Source: Pyrus communis
Taxonomy: Eukaryota > Streptophyta > Magnoliopsida > Rosales > Rosaceae
Assembly: GCF_963583255.1 (NCBI RefSeq)
Contig: NC_084803.1
Span: 8,422,238 to 8,486,237, forward strand
DNA length: 64,000 bases
Direction: 5' to 3'
The notes under the pieces are model-generated. The model did not search any database. It saw only the letters and a program-made list of their open reading frames with translations, and was not told where the DNA came from. Each line of letters begins with the position of its first letter. The first letter of the stretch is position 1. Of this stretch, positions 1 through 12,692 are shown piece by piece. Made by a program: the position numbers and the translations under genes.

Positions 1-77
1 AGAGTCCAGCAAATGTTTCTTTACAATCAAGTGTGTTGTGGTTCTGTAAAATAAAACTTGAATGAATTTAATTCCAG

Positions 78-576
78 GCAAAGCCAATTTTGAAGAGCGG
101 GAACGTCGCCCAACTGCTAGATCCAAGCCTGGGTATTGCCTATGATCATGATCAAATTGAGAGAATGATTTTGGCTGCTAACCTTTGTATTAGACATGCA
201 CCTGGCCTTCGGCCTAATATCAGCGTAGTAAGTCTTGTACTTTTTTCTTTCGTTTTCAACTTTGAATTTTACTTAATTATTTGGTTTTTAATTTATCTGC
301 AAATTTATTTAATTGTTGGTGATTTGCATTTTTTGCCAGGTTTTGAAGCTTCTGCAAGGAGATGAAGAAGTGACAAGGTGGGCAAGACAAGTGAGTGTAT
401 CAGAAGAAGATGAAGCCGTGGATGGAGAAGCACCTTCTTGTAGCATTCAATCCCATCTTAACCTTGCACTGCGAGATTTGGAAGATGATTCCGTTTCTGT
501 TAGCAGTGGCGAGCAAAGCATCGCTTTAGAGGATTACTTGCAAGGCAGATGGAGCCGCTCATCAAGCTTTAACTAG
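78..576 (+). CDS. Receptor-like cytoplasmic kinase, C-terminal end (partial)
   Basis: This is the 3' end of a serine/threonine kinase gene that begins before the window. Exon 78-227 follows an acceptor (TTCCAG) and encodes kinase subdomains X-XI, including LVDPSL-like AQLLDPSLG and the RPNIS stretch that holds the conserved subdomain XI arginine. A 112-base intron (GTAAGT...TTGCCAG) leads to the last exon, 340-576, in phase 0. The tail is acidic and serine-rich and ends in EDYLQGRWSRSSSFN. I recognise this ending from plant RLCK-VI proteins such as the At5g57670 group. The family signals through a soluble kinase domain without an extracellular part; substrate and pathway cannot be read here. 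The catalytic loop and ATP site lie outside the window, so activity cannot be judged. Confidence 0.85.
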
Positions 577-1926
577 TCACGTTTTTGGACACGCATTGTA
601 CCGTATCAGTAGGTTCTGTTGTAAATTCCTTTTGTGATTGTCCATCCAAAGTCAGTGCCTGCTGGTTGAGTCACTTGAACTAGGTCCTGGAAGAGAGGTT
701 GTTTGCAAGATTCGAGTCCTGACTTCCTCCTTGACCTAGTAGTTGTTGTATGGCAGTCTGACCGTCCCTCGAGTCCTCTGAGTCTCTCTGTTATACTTGT
801 CGAGGCGAATGACGAGAGAAAATATGGCAGGAGACTCAGAATATCGCATAATAACCGCAGTTTTCCATATGGTGTATATAAACTTCGGAACTTTATGAAC
901 TTTTCCTCACACTACTTGTAATAGTAATGCTCTGAACAATTAACATCCTTGAGGATTGTGGCCGGAAGGCCAAACGTACATGAATGCACCGAGTCTGATC
1001 AGACATTGGTGATTACTTGGGAAGAAATCAACCGCCATATCTACTACCCCGACCACCATGTCGACGTCCATATCAGCTATGAAACGTGTAAGATGCATGT
1101 ATCTTTAGAAAATTAAAGCTTTGGATCTTACTGTTGATACATTGAATAGACTTAAACTGACCGAAATTACAATAATTTTATTTGACTCGATTTCAATGAC
1201 AATATTAGTTAAAACTAAATTGTCAAATGCTAATTGATTTGGTTATATTTTTGGAATAAGATTCTCTCTCTTTATATTCTTATCTTTTTCCTCCCGTCCT
1301 CTTGCATCTTGTTTTTTGTTTTATTATTCCTATAAAAAAAATCAATATAAAATTTTAACTTCGTAACCGGCTAAGTATAAAGAAAAAGATAATAAGAGAA
1401 AAAAAAAAAATCATCCTTTCTGTATTTTTTGCTCGAACCGAATCAAAAGTAACCACGTCCACCCACGGTCCCACAGCAAGGGCGTGGGCATGGCCCATCT
1501 GCCCAACACGATGGTTGTAGGAATCAGACTGTTATTCCACACTGGGACACGGGAGGGGTCAATCAGTCAAGAATCATTGGAGTCTACTACCTACACCACC
1601 CCCGTCACCAGTCCTTGTGGAAATTGTGGAATATTATTTCTCTCTCTCTCTTCTCTCTGTCTGTCTCTCTCTTCTCTCTCTCATACGCGCACTGGTGTGG
1701 TGTGCGCATGGACTTTTGGGCTTTAGGCTTGAAGCTCGCTCACCACCATTCAAATTCAGTATTGGGTGGCTGACTCGATCGGCTTTGATTCCACGAGATA
1801 TTTGACCTCATCCTATTCCGATTGTTCGATGCAGATTTGGAAGCTCTGAAAATTACCCCCATTTTTGTAATTTTGTTCCTTCCTAGTTCCTACTCTCTCT
1901 CTCTCTCTCTCTCTCTCAATTCTGAG
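577..1926. other. Intergenic: kinase 3' flank and F-box promoter/5' leader
   Basis: No coding potential is recognised. The left part should hold the kinase 3' UTR. The right part is the F-box gene promoter and leader, with pyrimidine-rich CT tracts at about 1639-1682 and 1892-1917. The second tract ends ten bases before the first upstream ATG. Such CT/GA tracts are common in plant core promoters and leaders. Confidence 0.6.
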
Positions 1927-1941
1927 ATGGCGCTTCAATGA
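1927..1941 (+). promoter_or_regulatory. Four-codon upstream ORF overlapping the F-box start (ATGA)
   Basis: ATG GCG CTT CAA TGA precedes the proposed F-box start. Its stop codon overlaps the next ATG as ATGA (1938-1941). If 1938 is the real start, ribosomes finishing the peptide MALQ stop exactly on it. This arrangement can allow reinitiation or dampen translation. The sequence overlap is certain; its use is inference. Confidence 0.5.
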
Positions 1942-4206
1942 GTGAAGGCAAATCCACTTCAGCTTCAGGTCTGATCCGTGAACTTGTCTTCTTTTTTCTC
2001 TTAATTGGTGAGAAAGGGAGTGTCTTGAAGGAATTTGTTACTGATTGTTTCACAATTTTGCTTCTTAGTTTTTTGAATTTTGTGAATCGTGAATTGCGCA
2101 GACTATGCATATATATATGTAAATCATGTATGTTAGATGTAAAGATAGATTGATTGTAGCTGTGCCTGTGTGTTGAATTTGTTGTTGACAGTGAATGGTC
2201 CGTCGGTGACGGTCATGTCGTCGGAATCCTGTGGCTCCAGCTGGCTTCTGGGTCTGCCAGATGATGTGTTTTCCATTGTCATCTGCTCCCTTTCACCTCG
2301 GGACATTTGTAATCTCGGTCTTTGCTGCCGGAGTTTTTATGCACTCGTTGACTCCGATAAGGTCTGGCTCACCCAATGCCAGATGCTTGGAATTGTACCT
2401 CTCCAAGACCTTCTTGTCTGGCGTCAAGCCGTCTCATCTTTCAAGGCGCTTTGCCGCTTTCTCTGTAGTGTTCAGCCTCTCATGGGAATTTGGGTTCACC
2501 AGAATCCAGAGCTTGGCAATGTGGTCTATGTCATGCCAGGTTTTGTTTCCGTTGTTGGCTGCCGCATTATACCTCAAGAACTCGGCCCGTTAGGCATTGA
2601 GGATGGCCCTCTTCTCTGGGCTCCTGTATTTGAAATTATTGGTGATTCTGATGGTTCCTCGTCCTTTTTTCTACATGGAAGGGACAAGGGACAGGACTAT
2701 ATCTATCCTGGTTTTGTGAAACCTGTTGGCAGGTCATGCAATGTTCTGTTGCTTGAGATCGAGCCTAGACCCCATAAAAATGGGGTTGAATTGTTGCACG
2801 GCAAGAGTTTTGTTAATGACTCAGATAAGGAGCTGTCAAGGAAGATTTGTAGGTCGAATAGTGAACTTTCAAGGTCACAGAGGGTGTTTCAGCAGAGTGA
2901 GACTTCAGTGCCCTTCAGTCGTTTGGCTTTCAGTGACAGGAGAAAATTGCTTGAGGTTTTCATGAACCAAATCCGTCTAAAGGTTCCCGATGCAGCAATT
3001 GGGCCACTCTTTCCAAGGTTGAGGGGTAGTGGGGAGAACACTCAGATTGGTACAGCGCTCTTATTGGAACGAAGATCATTGCTTTTTCAAATGCGTAAAC
3101 TTGGTGGATATCAGATGGATTTGAAGGAAAGTAATCTGCTTCCACCGAATCCCACTCAACTGCGGTTAAGTGAGATCAGATCTTGTCTTGATCAGTCAAG
3201 TGGTTCGCAAAGTTCTATCAATGAGGATGATGGCCACAGACAATGCAACAGGAGGAGAAGTCTTGGCAGGTACTTTAGGGATAGCATCAATCAGATGCTG
3301 GGAAAGTCAATCTCTGTCAATGGTAATTCAAAGAATAGTTCTTCCAGCAGTGAGAGTAAGTATGCATCCCTTCAGGATTTTCTGAAATCAGGTGATACAA
3401 TAGAACTGACTTTACATGCTTCCACTGTGAAGTTATCTTCTTATCGAGCATGGCCAAACATGCATGAAAGTCGATTTGCCCTATACAAATTGCCTTTGCG
3501 GATCCCAACTGCTGAGCAAGAGTATGCTGGTTTATGGGGAGGCACTTTTGGGTGGCCTCCCGGGAGGCCGACCAAAGACAAGCCTGGAAAGGCTCTCTTC
3601 TTCCTTTTGCTTTCTTATGAAGAGTGCGAGGGGCAACAGTTTCTAATTGCAACCAAAATATTAGAGGGTACCCACTATGTTCTACACCCTAATGGCTCAG
3701 CCATGTTTATAGTAAATATCGATGAACCTTCATTGGATCCATTCCCTTGGGATACTGATGCTGATTCCCATCCCGTGAATGTTAATCATGCTTTTAAAGG
3801 TGAGGGTATTGCCAATGGGTATGGTTTTAGATACCCTGGCTCGAAACCCGGTTCCCTCTTTGTGTTTGAGGATGGTCAACTTGCCTTCATTTGGAAGGAG
3901 TCCAGGGCTGTCTTGACTTTGCAGAGGTTGGACTTGCAAGAGCTTTTGAAAAAAGGTGAAAGGGTGCCTGCGCTACCTCCAATTGCTAACTTTTCATACT
4001 TAACCAAGTCTTACTCAAATGTGTTTGCTGAGTTCCCAAGCATCTCAACTTCATGGGCGTCAACAAGGTATGCCTTGCCTCCTCTGGATGTGCTCATGAT
4101 GCTTTTGTCTTCCCCATGCACCTAAATAATCAATTTCATCACCATGCTTATATTGTTTCTTGAACTCTATGCAAACAGGCAGGAGCCGTCTGACACCCCT
4201 AGGTGA
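1938..4206 (+). CDS. F-box protein, At5g39450-like
   Basis: Probable substrate receptor of an SCF ubiquitin ligase. The N-terminal F-box begins LGLPDDVFSIVICSL and runs through the RSFYALVDSDKVW region; it would bind a SKP1/ASK adaptor. The remainder (about 550 residues) resembles the At5g39450 family and has no Kelch or LRR repeats that I can see. Proposed model: exon 1 is 1938-1968; the intron is 1969-2191 (AG|GTCTGA...TTGACAG); exon 2 is 2192-4067; a mini-exon is 4179-4206. The frame is kept at both joins. The N-terminus then reads MSEGKSTSAS-VNGPSVTV and the C-terminus STRQEPSDTPR. Without the last splice, translation would run on from 4068 to a stop at 4123-4125, replacing the last nine residues with about 20 others. 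A start at Met 2215 is also possible and still includes the whole F-box. Coding assignment is strong; the exact ends are less sure. Confidence 0.85.
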
Positions 4207-5430
4207 ACTCTGATCACTATAGATGAGGCTTTTGCGTAAGCAGGACGGGTAAGTAGTAAAAGCAAAAATATAAAAAACAATCTTTAAAATGACAATTGTA
4301 TCTATTACTAAATTACACCAGGATTTATCAGTCATCGCTAAGAAACCAAGACTACAAACTTGGGCTTTGTGTGTGTGTTCCCTTTTTTTGGTACTTAAGG
4401 AGGAAACCATTTCAGATTTCAGATACAACATTTTTGTATTGAAGTTTTCAATTATGAGTTTGTCTAAACTTTCAATTTATTTATAGTCTTTTTTCACTTA
4501 TACTGTATGAAGACTTGAATTGTGCATAACTGTTTTTGTTGTATAATTGTAAAAACACATTTCCAAGAAAGCATGTATTCCTCAACCTTAATTGTGTAAG
4601 GAAAAGAGGAGTATTTTCCAAGGGTGCTTACCTAGGAGTATAATACGGGTTAGAATTGTATAATAACAGAATGTCACTAGGTTCGGACCTTTTTTTCTTG
4701 GATTGTTGTGTGAATAGAAATTAGGGGAAAAAGGTTGAAAAGGTTTAGGTTGACTTTTGGAACCTTGTTGGTTTGGGAGCTTTGCCTTTACTCTGTGGAA
4801 CTTGTTCCTGCGGCTGCCTCATGTAAAAACTTAGCGTCTCTTCTCCTAGTTGGAGATGTTTGCATCCGTTTCTTTCTTTTGCCTTTTGCGTTTATAAATG
4901 CACCTTTTGACCAAAAAAAGAAACTGTCTCATGCATTAGGCTCCTGATGCGTGGCATAGTTATTTCGAAGCCTTAACAATCTTGTAATAGACCAATCTCT
5001 ATCAGTCATGAAATGGTTTTCTATGAATTGAGACTAGACAAAGTTTGTTTCATTGTAAAGTACTGATTTAATGTTCTTCTGAGGTGAGGGTTACGTGTTT
5101 CTTTTTGACAGGCGACGCATGATGTAGAGACTGAACAGATATTGTACCTGCATTGCTTGATTACTTGATACACACGCGAGGCTAAGAATTTCTCAGCTGC
5201 TAATAATGGCCGGAATACGCAAATTCGATGTCCTTAATTTCATCTTCAAGTCTTTTCTCTTGGATGACATAGAGGTGATGTTTACTATTTTTCTTTTATG
5301 TTTAAAACAGTACATGTCTATGGACAATAGTTTGCCCATGTAAATGATTCTGCCACTATACCCCCTCCGTCTTGCCTTTTACAACTTTGAAAGGAGCTTA
5401 AAGTTGATGGTGGGTACTGGGTAGGTAGGT
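4207..5430. other. F-box 3' UTR and intergenic DNA
   Basis: AT-rich sequence with no recognisable protein. A good acceptor (TTTTTGACAG, ending near 5111) suggests the 3' UTR may be spliced. A 45-codon reading frame at 5206-5343 resembles nothing I know, so I do not call it. Confidence 0.5.
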
Positions 5431-6140
5431 AGATACTTGTGTTTTCTACATGTATGAATAACAATACAAGGGAAGGGGTGCAAGTGAGATTGAAAATTTC
5501 GTTTTCGACCGTAACGAATTGTATTAAATTTGTTTGTGTTGGATCAATTGTAAGGAGGTCGAATGTTTGCTTTGCTTTACTTTTGTATGATTAAATGCTA
5601 AATTACAAATTGAAAAGTTATGATTCAAAATTTTGAATGATTTTTTTAAATTTCGGTGCATTCAATCAGAATTTTGAAGGAATTTTAACGTTCTAAATGT
5701 ATTCAATTAAAAATTGAAGTTTAAAGGATTTTAAATAGTTGGGGAATTCGAGAGAATGAGAGAGATTTCATACTATATTGTAACTATATTGTAGCATTCT
5801 CAAATCTCATCTCTAGAAATCTATTAAACTTCATAATTTTTTTTATAAGTATATTAAAATCTCTAAAAATCTCAGTTAATGCACTCTTTAGATAAGACGG
5901 CAAACTATTCTCATTAGCCACATCATGAAGTTAGTAAATTGAATACTTTCAACGAGTACTCAAATACCGTCCAACATATAAATACAAGTTTTCAAGAAGA
6001 GGACCTCATTTCCTTTACCATGGCTCTGGTTTCATTTCGTTCACATTCCTTTTGCCCCCCTTTTTCAACTCTTTTACGCTAGATATACAACCTAGTCTTT
6101 TAACTCGTCTTTAAATTCCTAATTAATACGTAGCGCAACA
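5431..6140 (+). repeat. Direct repeat A, left copy (~0.71 kb)
   Basis: This sequence recurs at 6921-7675 in the same orientation, from AGATACTTGTGTTTTCTACA at the left edge to AATTAATACGTAG at the right. Substitutions are scattered, and the right copy has about 45 extra bases near 7290. The ends do not read TG...CA and no primer-binding site follows, so a normal LTR is not supported. Inside, GTGCATT(C/T)AATCAGAATTTT near 5657 and an inverted-looking TTAATGCACT near 5880 suggest an embedded MITE. Confidence 0.85.
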
Positions 6141-6920
6141 CATGACACATCCCGACCGAAATCAAGGCGTGCTGACCGTCACGTGAAGGTGATGTAGCCA
6201 TGTGCACAGTGTGGAAGCAAAAGATAATAATAAAAGTACAAATAAATAAAAATCAAACTACTAAATAAACTAATTAAAGTAACACACTAGTGTGAGACTA
6301 AGTGGGATAAACATAATCAGAGCACAGAAAGCCTAAGTGCAGTCCAGAAGAGCGAATATTAATTACACAACACCCAAAGGTGATCCTACATTTGTGATGT
6401 TCTGTCAGACCACCGTCAAGTCCTCGTGAACCACCAAAGCTGCTTCTAACTAGAACCTGGAGGGGCGCAAAATAGAAAGTGTGAGTGGGCAAAAACAAAG
6501 TTTTTCAAAATCATTTCATTATCAAAAGTTCTAACACCTTGTCGTAAAACTTGTATAGTTTCCCAGAAAATAAAATATACACATATATCAAAAACATGTT
6601 CAGAAATATGTCATGTCGAATGCCTCCACATAAAATGTAAGTAACTCAGGTAATGTCAATCAATGCAAGTAACATGTCAGCTGGAGTCACCTAACGTGAC
6701 TTGTACGGCTGAATCTAGAACTCAAATCCCCAACTCACTAACTATACCTGCACATGAGTCAGAACCACCTAAAGTGGTCTGTACGACAGGACTAGGTGTA
6801 AATAAATACGCTCAAGTGCTACAATCACGTGAAGACTGTGCGAATAATTGCGGGTCACCTACGAGTCGGAACCATTTAAAGTGGTCCGTACGACAGGACT
6901 GTGCACCTAACTTGGATCCA
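6141..6920 (+). repeat. Spacer between the A repeats, with its own 108-base-offset repeat
   Basis: Non-coding sequence that looks repeat-derived. A 36-base motif ending AGTGGTC(T/C)GTACGACAGGACT occurs at 6757-6792 and again at 6865-6900, 108 bases apart. A weaker relative lies near 6677 (GAGTCACCTAACGTGACTTG). The left edge contains CACATCCCGACC. That resembles a Cassandra end by eye, but what follows is unrelated. I cannot assign it to a transposon family. Confidence 0.6.
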
Positions 6921-7675
6921 AGATACTTGTGTTTTCTACATATATGAATAACAATACAAGGGAAGGGGTGCAGATGAGATTGAAATTTTCGTTTTCGACC
7001 GTAACGAATTGTATTAAATTTGTTTGTGTTGGATCAATTGTAAGGAGGTCGAAGGTTTGCTTTGCTTTACTTTTGTATGGTTAAATGCTAAATTACAAAT
7101 TGAAAACTTTATGATTGAAATTTTTGAATGATTTTTTAAAATTTAGGTGCATTTAATCAGAATTTTGAACGAATTTTGAACGTTCTAAATGTATTCAATT
7201 AGAAATTGAAGTTTAAAGGATTTTAAATAATTGGGGAATTCGAGGGAATTAGAGAGATTTCGTACTATATTGTAGCATTCTTAAATCTCACATACTCTCC
7301 TGAGAATTTGAGAGAATTTACTCAAAGTTTTGTATAAAATCCCTTGAAATCTATTAAACTTCATAATTTTTTTTATAAATATATTAAAATCTCTAAAAAT
7401 CTCAATTGAATACACACTCTTTAAATAAGACGGCAAACTATTCTCATTAGCCACATCATGAAGTTAGTAAATTGAATACTTTCAACGAGTACTCAAATAT
7501 TATCCAACATATAAATACAAGTTTTCAAGAAGAGGACCCTCATTTCCTTTACCATGGCTCTAGTTTCATTTCGTTAGCATTCCTTTTGCCCCCCTTTTTC
7601 AACTCTTTTACGCTAGATTTACAACTTAGTCATAAAACTCGTCTTTAAATTCCTAATTAATACGTAGTGCAATAC
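6921..7675 (+). repeat. Direct repeat A, right copy (~0.76 kb)
   Basis: Second copy of the 5431-6140 repeat. It includes the same AAGAGGACC...CATTTCCTTTACCATGGCT block near 7540 as the left copy has near 6000. The extra stretch at about 7285-7345 (ACTCTCCTGAGAATTTGAGA...) is either an insertion here or a deletion in the left copy. Confidence 0.85.
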
Positions 7676-8058
7676 GAACGACACTTGGAAGCTCTTTCTC
7701 GAGGAAAGGGATCATCTTCGGATCCTTTCAATCAAATATTCTCAATCTATCAATACGCACCCTTAAAATTTAATCAAACGGTTATAAACAAAAGACATTT
7801 TAAAACTTACAATAACTTTAACCAATGAATCAAATTTCAAGGATCCGAATTAATGGGTTGAGAGGATTTGATGGATCCTCTTTCTCGGTCATGTCCCGTA
7901 CCATGCAAGTTGTGATATTTGACGCTTGGGTTAGATAGACCGTTTTGGACTATGTTTTTTACTGTGGTTTTGTACAGTACAAGTATGTAACTATTTAGTT
8001 ATTAACTAGAGAAAGAAGAAGAAACTTTCATAAATCTCATCCTCCCGGACCCTCAGTC
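7676..8058. promoter_or_regulatory. FCLY upstream region with MITE-like foldback
   Basis: The 383 bases before the FCLY start hold no reading frame. From about 7700 to 7890, GGATCATCTTCGGATCC on the left and GAGAGGATTTGATGGATCC on the right suggest an imperfect foldback element. FCLY's core promoter must lie in what remains, 7890-8058. No clear TATA box is seen. Confidence 0.4.
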
Positions 8059-11000
8059 ATGTCGTCGTCGTCGTCAACTCCCACAACCACCTTCATTTTC
8101 TCACTCCTCCCCCTCTTCCTCCTCCTCCTCCTATCAGATGCAAATGCAAATGCTGTTGACTCGGCTTCTACTGTCTGCATCATCGGCAGCGGCATCGGTG
8201 GCTCCTCCGTGGCCCACTTCCTCCGCCGTTACTCCCCCCCTCATCTCAACTTCACCGTCCGGATCTTCGAGCGCAACCCCGTCGTCGGTGGTCGCATGGC
8301 CACCGTCAACGTCTCCGGCCACATTTTCGAGGCTGGCGCTTCCATTCTCCACCCCAGGAACCTGCACGCTTTGAACTACTCCAAGCTCCTCAACCTCGCC
8401 GTCAATAGCCCCTCCTCCTCCGACGAATCCTCCTCTTCTGCTTTTGGAATTTGGGACGGCCATAAGTTTGTGTTCAAGACTCTGAGCTTCAAATCAGAGC
8501 TTCCCTTTGTCGATAAGATAGTTTCGCTTGCCAATTCACTCCTCATGCTCTTCAGATACGGCTACTCCCTTATCCGGATGGACAAATTTGTTGAGGTATA
8601 AAACTAAATAAATGGTTTATTTATTGAGTTTTAACTTAGGGTTTTGTTGTTGAATTTGGTGAATTTCTTTGTGTGGTGCAGACTGCTGTAAACAAGTTCT
8701 GCAAGTATTATGAAAGCTTTGAGACGAGACCCGTTTTCGAGACGGTGGATGAGATGCTCAAATGGGCTGGTTTGTACAATCTCACCACCACCACTTTGGC
8801 TGTCGAACTGGCCGATGCCAGACTGTCTCCCCTCTTGATACAAGAGCTTGTCACTGTAAGAACCAAAGTCCCCAGCTTTCTTTAATGGATTGCAATTATC
8901 AATAGTTTCACTTCTGTTAACTTTGGATTCTATGCTTTCAACTTAACATGATTGATAATTTGATTTTAATAAACATATTGGTACTTCTCCGCAAGTTCGT
9001 TGACTGTTTAGAATTTAAATTCATGTTACACAAGTGTATTGGAGCTTCTGTAGCTTGTAGATACTATAGTATAAAGAAGAAACGTCACCCAAATATTTCA
9101 TTTTTTCTCATATGCTTATTTCGAACATGGTTACTGGGGTGGGGTTTCTAAATCCAGAAGTGTTGTCTGTTTCATATAAACGAAACAAAACAAAAAATAG
9201 TAAATGGAAGAAACATCACCAAAATATTTCAATTAAAAATTTCACTGCTTATAACTACATAAGAGTGGGGAAGAAATCTACTTCAATGTCAGCTTGCTTC
9301 TGCTAAGCATATCTTTTGTTTACAATAGTTAGTACAATATCTTGTGCAAAAAGTAAATAAAAAACTTTTTATTTGAGGTGTATGGTCGGCAAGTGGGAAA
9401 GAGGTCTCATCCTCACCCCTAAACAACTACCATTGAAGTGAATCTACTTCAATGATACCGAGCTTCTGTGAACTTGTCTTTTGTTTGTAATATATAGTAT
9501 GATATCTTGTGAAAAAGTAGACCTAGGAAGGAGTAGAAAAGGTTCTTTCTTTTTTGGCGCCCCTGTTATCTTACTTCCATGCATAAAGTCTCATTAAATT
9601 AAAGATTTTTCATGCCCTCAATTTGAATTGATTTCATTGGACCCTCATTAATGCCCAGTTGAAGTATTATATAAGAATAGAGAGACCTGCGAGATCTTGT
9701 AATCGGAAAAAAAAAAGGCGCTACCAAGCTGTGCTGCATGTTTTCCACATTGTTATCAAATCTAGATATTAAAAACTTGCCAAAAGAGGATTTTTGTGCT
9801 CTGTTATGAGTGGTTTTAGATCCATGCATCTTCAAATTTCACAGAATCGGCACAAATTGTTTCAATGTTTTATTAAAACTTTGTCATCATGGATGGGATC
9901 GTAACTTTGAAGCATACTCAGATTAGAACTGTAAATGTCATTTTGGTGGTTTATGATGATATCTTGTGGATTTTGGTGGGATATAGTTTTGCAAGACAAG
10001 CAATTAAGAACAATGGATGTATAGCCTCAAGTTTCAAAAGTACTTTATTTGATTCTGATTTTTTCCCCCTCATTTGTGTATAATATACTGTATCCTGGAT
10101 GAGGATTAGATAAATGCTCAGTTTACATTTCGCTGGATATAGGGCATGCCATTTATTTTCCCTAGTCTAAAATTGTTGTTGTTGTTCATATACGTTAGTT
10201 TTCTTAGCATATAGGGCTTCTCGTTTTTTTTTTTTTCTGGTTATCTTTATATCAGTGTATATGGAAACAAAAGCATGTGTCATGGGTGCCTGGAGAGGTT
10301 CTACTTCATTTCAGCTTAAGGAAACTCTTGGTTTGTTGAAATTTTGGTATGCTGAACTATGGAGTTGGCTTATAAGTGCAGCAGTCTTCTGCTAAAAAAC
10401 AACAAAATAAAATAAAGTGCAGCAGTCTTTTGAGTTTTTCAAAAGTCCCATTATAACTTAGCACTCTGCTGAATTCTTCAGGTCATCACAAGAATCAATT
10501 ATGGCCAAAGTGTCAGTATGAGTGGACTTGCTGGTGCAGTTTCATTGGCAGGATCAGGCGGAGGATTGTGGGCCATCAAAGGAGGGAACTGGCAGATGGC
10601 TGCCGGACTGATTGATCGTTCTGATGTTGAATTGCACCTTCAAGAAGAGATAGAGTCCATTTCATCAAATGGAGAATATTATGAGCTTAATTCCACCCTG
10701 CGGAACAGTTATACATGTGACATAGCAGTGGTTGCTTCACCTCTAGATGAGTTGAGTCTCAAGTTTAATCCACCAATCTCCATCCCTAAGAGAGAATTGC
10801 AACACACGCATGCAACTTTTGTTAGGGGCCTCTTAAATCCTGTAAGTAACCAGCATTGCTAAAAATCATGTGTGTATGCTTATTTTTTTCAGTTACGTAT
10901 GATTTTGGGTTTAATCTTTATGCTATCCCTAATTATTATTCTTTGTTTTTCGGGGCAAGGTATATTTTGGCCTGAATTCTGTGTCAGAAATCCCGGAATT

Positions 11001-11871
11001 GGTTGGCACTATTGAGATTCCTGATCTTCCATTCTCAAGTATATCAGTTCTGAAGCAACATGATGAGAAAGATTTCACTTACAAGATATTCTCTCGTAAA
11101 CCAATGGCAGATGCAATCCTAGATAGTATCTTCAGGTACCAGTCTAGTTTTCTAAATAGTGAGCACTTGTTTTCTGGATACAGCAAAAGAGAATAGGGTG
11201 CTTGACATACTGACATACATATTCCACCCTCAGAGTTTCCTCAGTTTTCCTCTTCTGTGATTGAACCAAGATTCAACTAGCAAATGGAACTAAAACGGAT
11301 TAACCTTAGACATGCCTTGTTTGTGTACTGCATTAAAATTGAGCCTAGGGTCAAGCAAACTCAGGGTGTGTACTGCACTAAAATCTTTATGCTCGTCTAG
11401 TCTATTTGTTTTTAGAGTCAAGTAGTAATATGGGTAACGTTTGTTCTGTATTTTTATCTTTTTGATTTTGCTTGGATACAAGCAGAATGTTTGAGTGACC
11501 TTTCTCTAACAACTATCAAATTTTCCTTTGGAATCGTCATCTTGTTCATGAGGCCCTTGATCCTTTAAATAAATACTGATTATTGGTTTTCTTGTGCAAC
11601 TACTAGTGTGAGGACGGAGACAATTCGAATAAATTGGGGTGCATACCCTCATTATACAGCTCCTGAAGTATTTGCACCGTTTATTTTGGATGGTCAGCAT
11701 TTGTACTACGTGAATGCTTTTGAGAATGCAGCAAGTACAATGGAGACGAGCGCTGTTGCAGCTGAGAATGTTGCAAGACTCATCCTATCAAGATTTTCTA
11801 GCGTTGTACCTTTAAGTTTGCCAAGCTTGAGCTCCAAAGGCGATGGAGGGGATGTTCATGTAGATCTGTGA
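8059..11871 (+). CDS. FCLY: Farnesylcysteine lyase / prenylcysteine oxidase
   Basis: FAD-dependent thioether oxidase that breaks down the prenylcysteine released when prenylated proteins are degraded, giving a prenyl aldehyde, cysteine and hydrogen peroxide. In Arabidopsis FCLY loss affects farnesylcysteine levels and ABA responses. Exons are 8059-8595, 8682-8855, 10482-10841, 10960-11135 and 11607-11871. All have GT-AG borders and join in frame to 503 residues, close to the ~500 of the family. Residues 1-30 look like a signal peptide with a leucine-rich core. The dinucleotide-binding motif IIGSGIGGSS lies at 41-50, followed by ERNPVVGGR at 71-79. INYGQSVSMSGLAGAVSLAG and NWGAYPHY are family-typical blocks. 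Intron 2 (1.6 kb) is AT-rich and contains short diverged direct repeats near 9065-9500. No breaks are seen. Confidence 0.95.
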
Positions 11872-12528
11872 ATTCTGTTTGTGATCTCCAGTCCAGTCCT
11901 TGGTTTCGGATGTAATTAAGATCGGGTGGCAGTGTCATATGTGTAATAATATGTTAGGCCAAAATAAGCCTGTACTATAACTTGGAGCAAGTTTCAACTG
12001 AGTTTATGGAGACATGGGACATTGATCTGTAAATTTCGTTAATCAGGAAACTGAAGAATTGTCCAATTTTTTCTTGCATTTTTGTTGGCAAAAGTAATGT
12101 CTAATGTTGAAATTTGGATTGTTAGTTTAGGCAGGGATGTTGCTCTTTGGGTTGAACAGTTGGAATCTATTTCTTCAAAACACAAATAAGACTGAAATAA
12201 TTTGCCATGGGCAGCACAATTAACAAACAAGTTTCATCCCAGAGTATTCACATTCTTGTTTCCCATTGTTTGTTCAATGAAGAAAGACCGATGTCGGTCA
12301 GGGGGAGGCAAAATATAATACATGTTGGACCAATGCTCTGTTTGGACTGGGTCCTGAAAAACACATATTTGTACAAACCAATTCGGGTAATCAAGAACGA
12401 GCACAATCAAAGTTATCCCAACTACATAATTTTTACTGGTTACTGAATCGTTGCAGAAGGGAGGAGGATCAATTGACGTTTGAAAACAGTTTGACCAGAC
12501 GGCAACCTAATTCAACTGTTCAATCCAA
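11872..12528. other. Convergent intergenic region, FCLY and VPS20 3' ends
   Basis: Both neighbours end here, tail to tail, within 657 bases. The sequence should hold the two 3' UTRs and poly(A) sites. No other gene is recognised. Confidence 0.6.
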
Positions 12529-12640
12529 TCAAGCCACCAACGGTTCCTCCATCACTGCATATCCCCGAAATATTGTCAGGCATTTGCAACTGGGTTAACG
12601 AGCAATTAGCAGTTACCATTGTATGTGGGGGTGCTTGTTC

Positions 12641-12692
<52 letters not shown>

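Noticed and set aside
5206..5343. 45-codon frame downstream of the F-box gene
   Set aside because: No homology recognised and no splice or codon evidence; probably 3' UTR.
6141..6200. A third Cassandra element
   Set aside because: CACATCCCGACC resembles a Cassandra end, but the following sequence lacks the 5S-like core and primer site.
8134..8463. 109-codon frame antisense to FCLY exon 1
   Set aside because: Shadow of a GC-rich coding exon; no recognisable motif.
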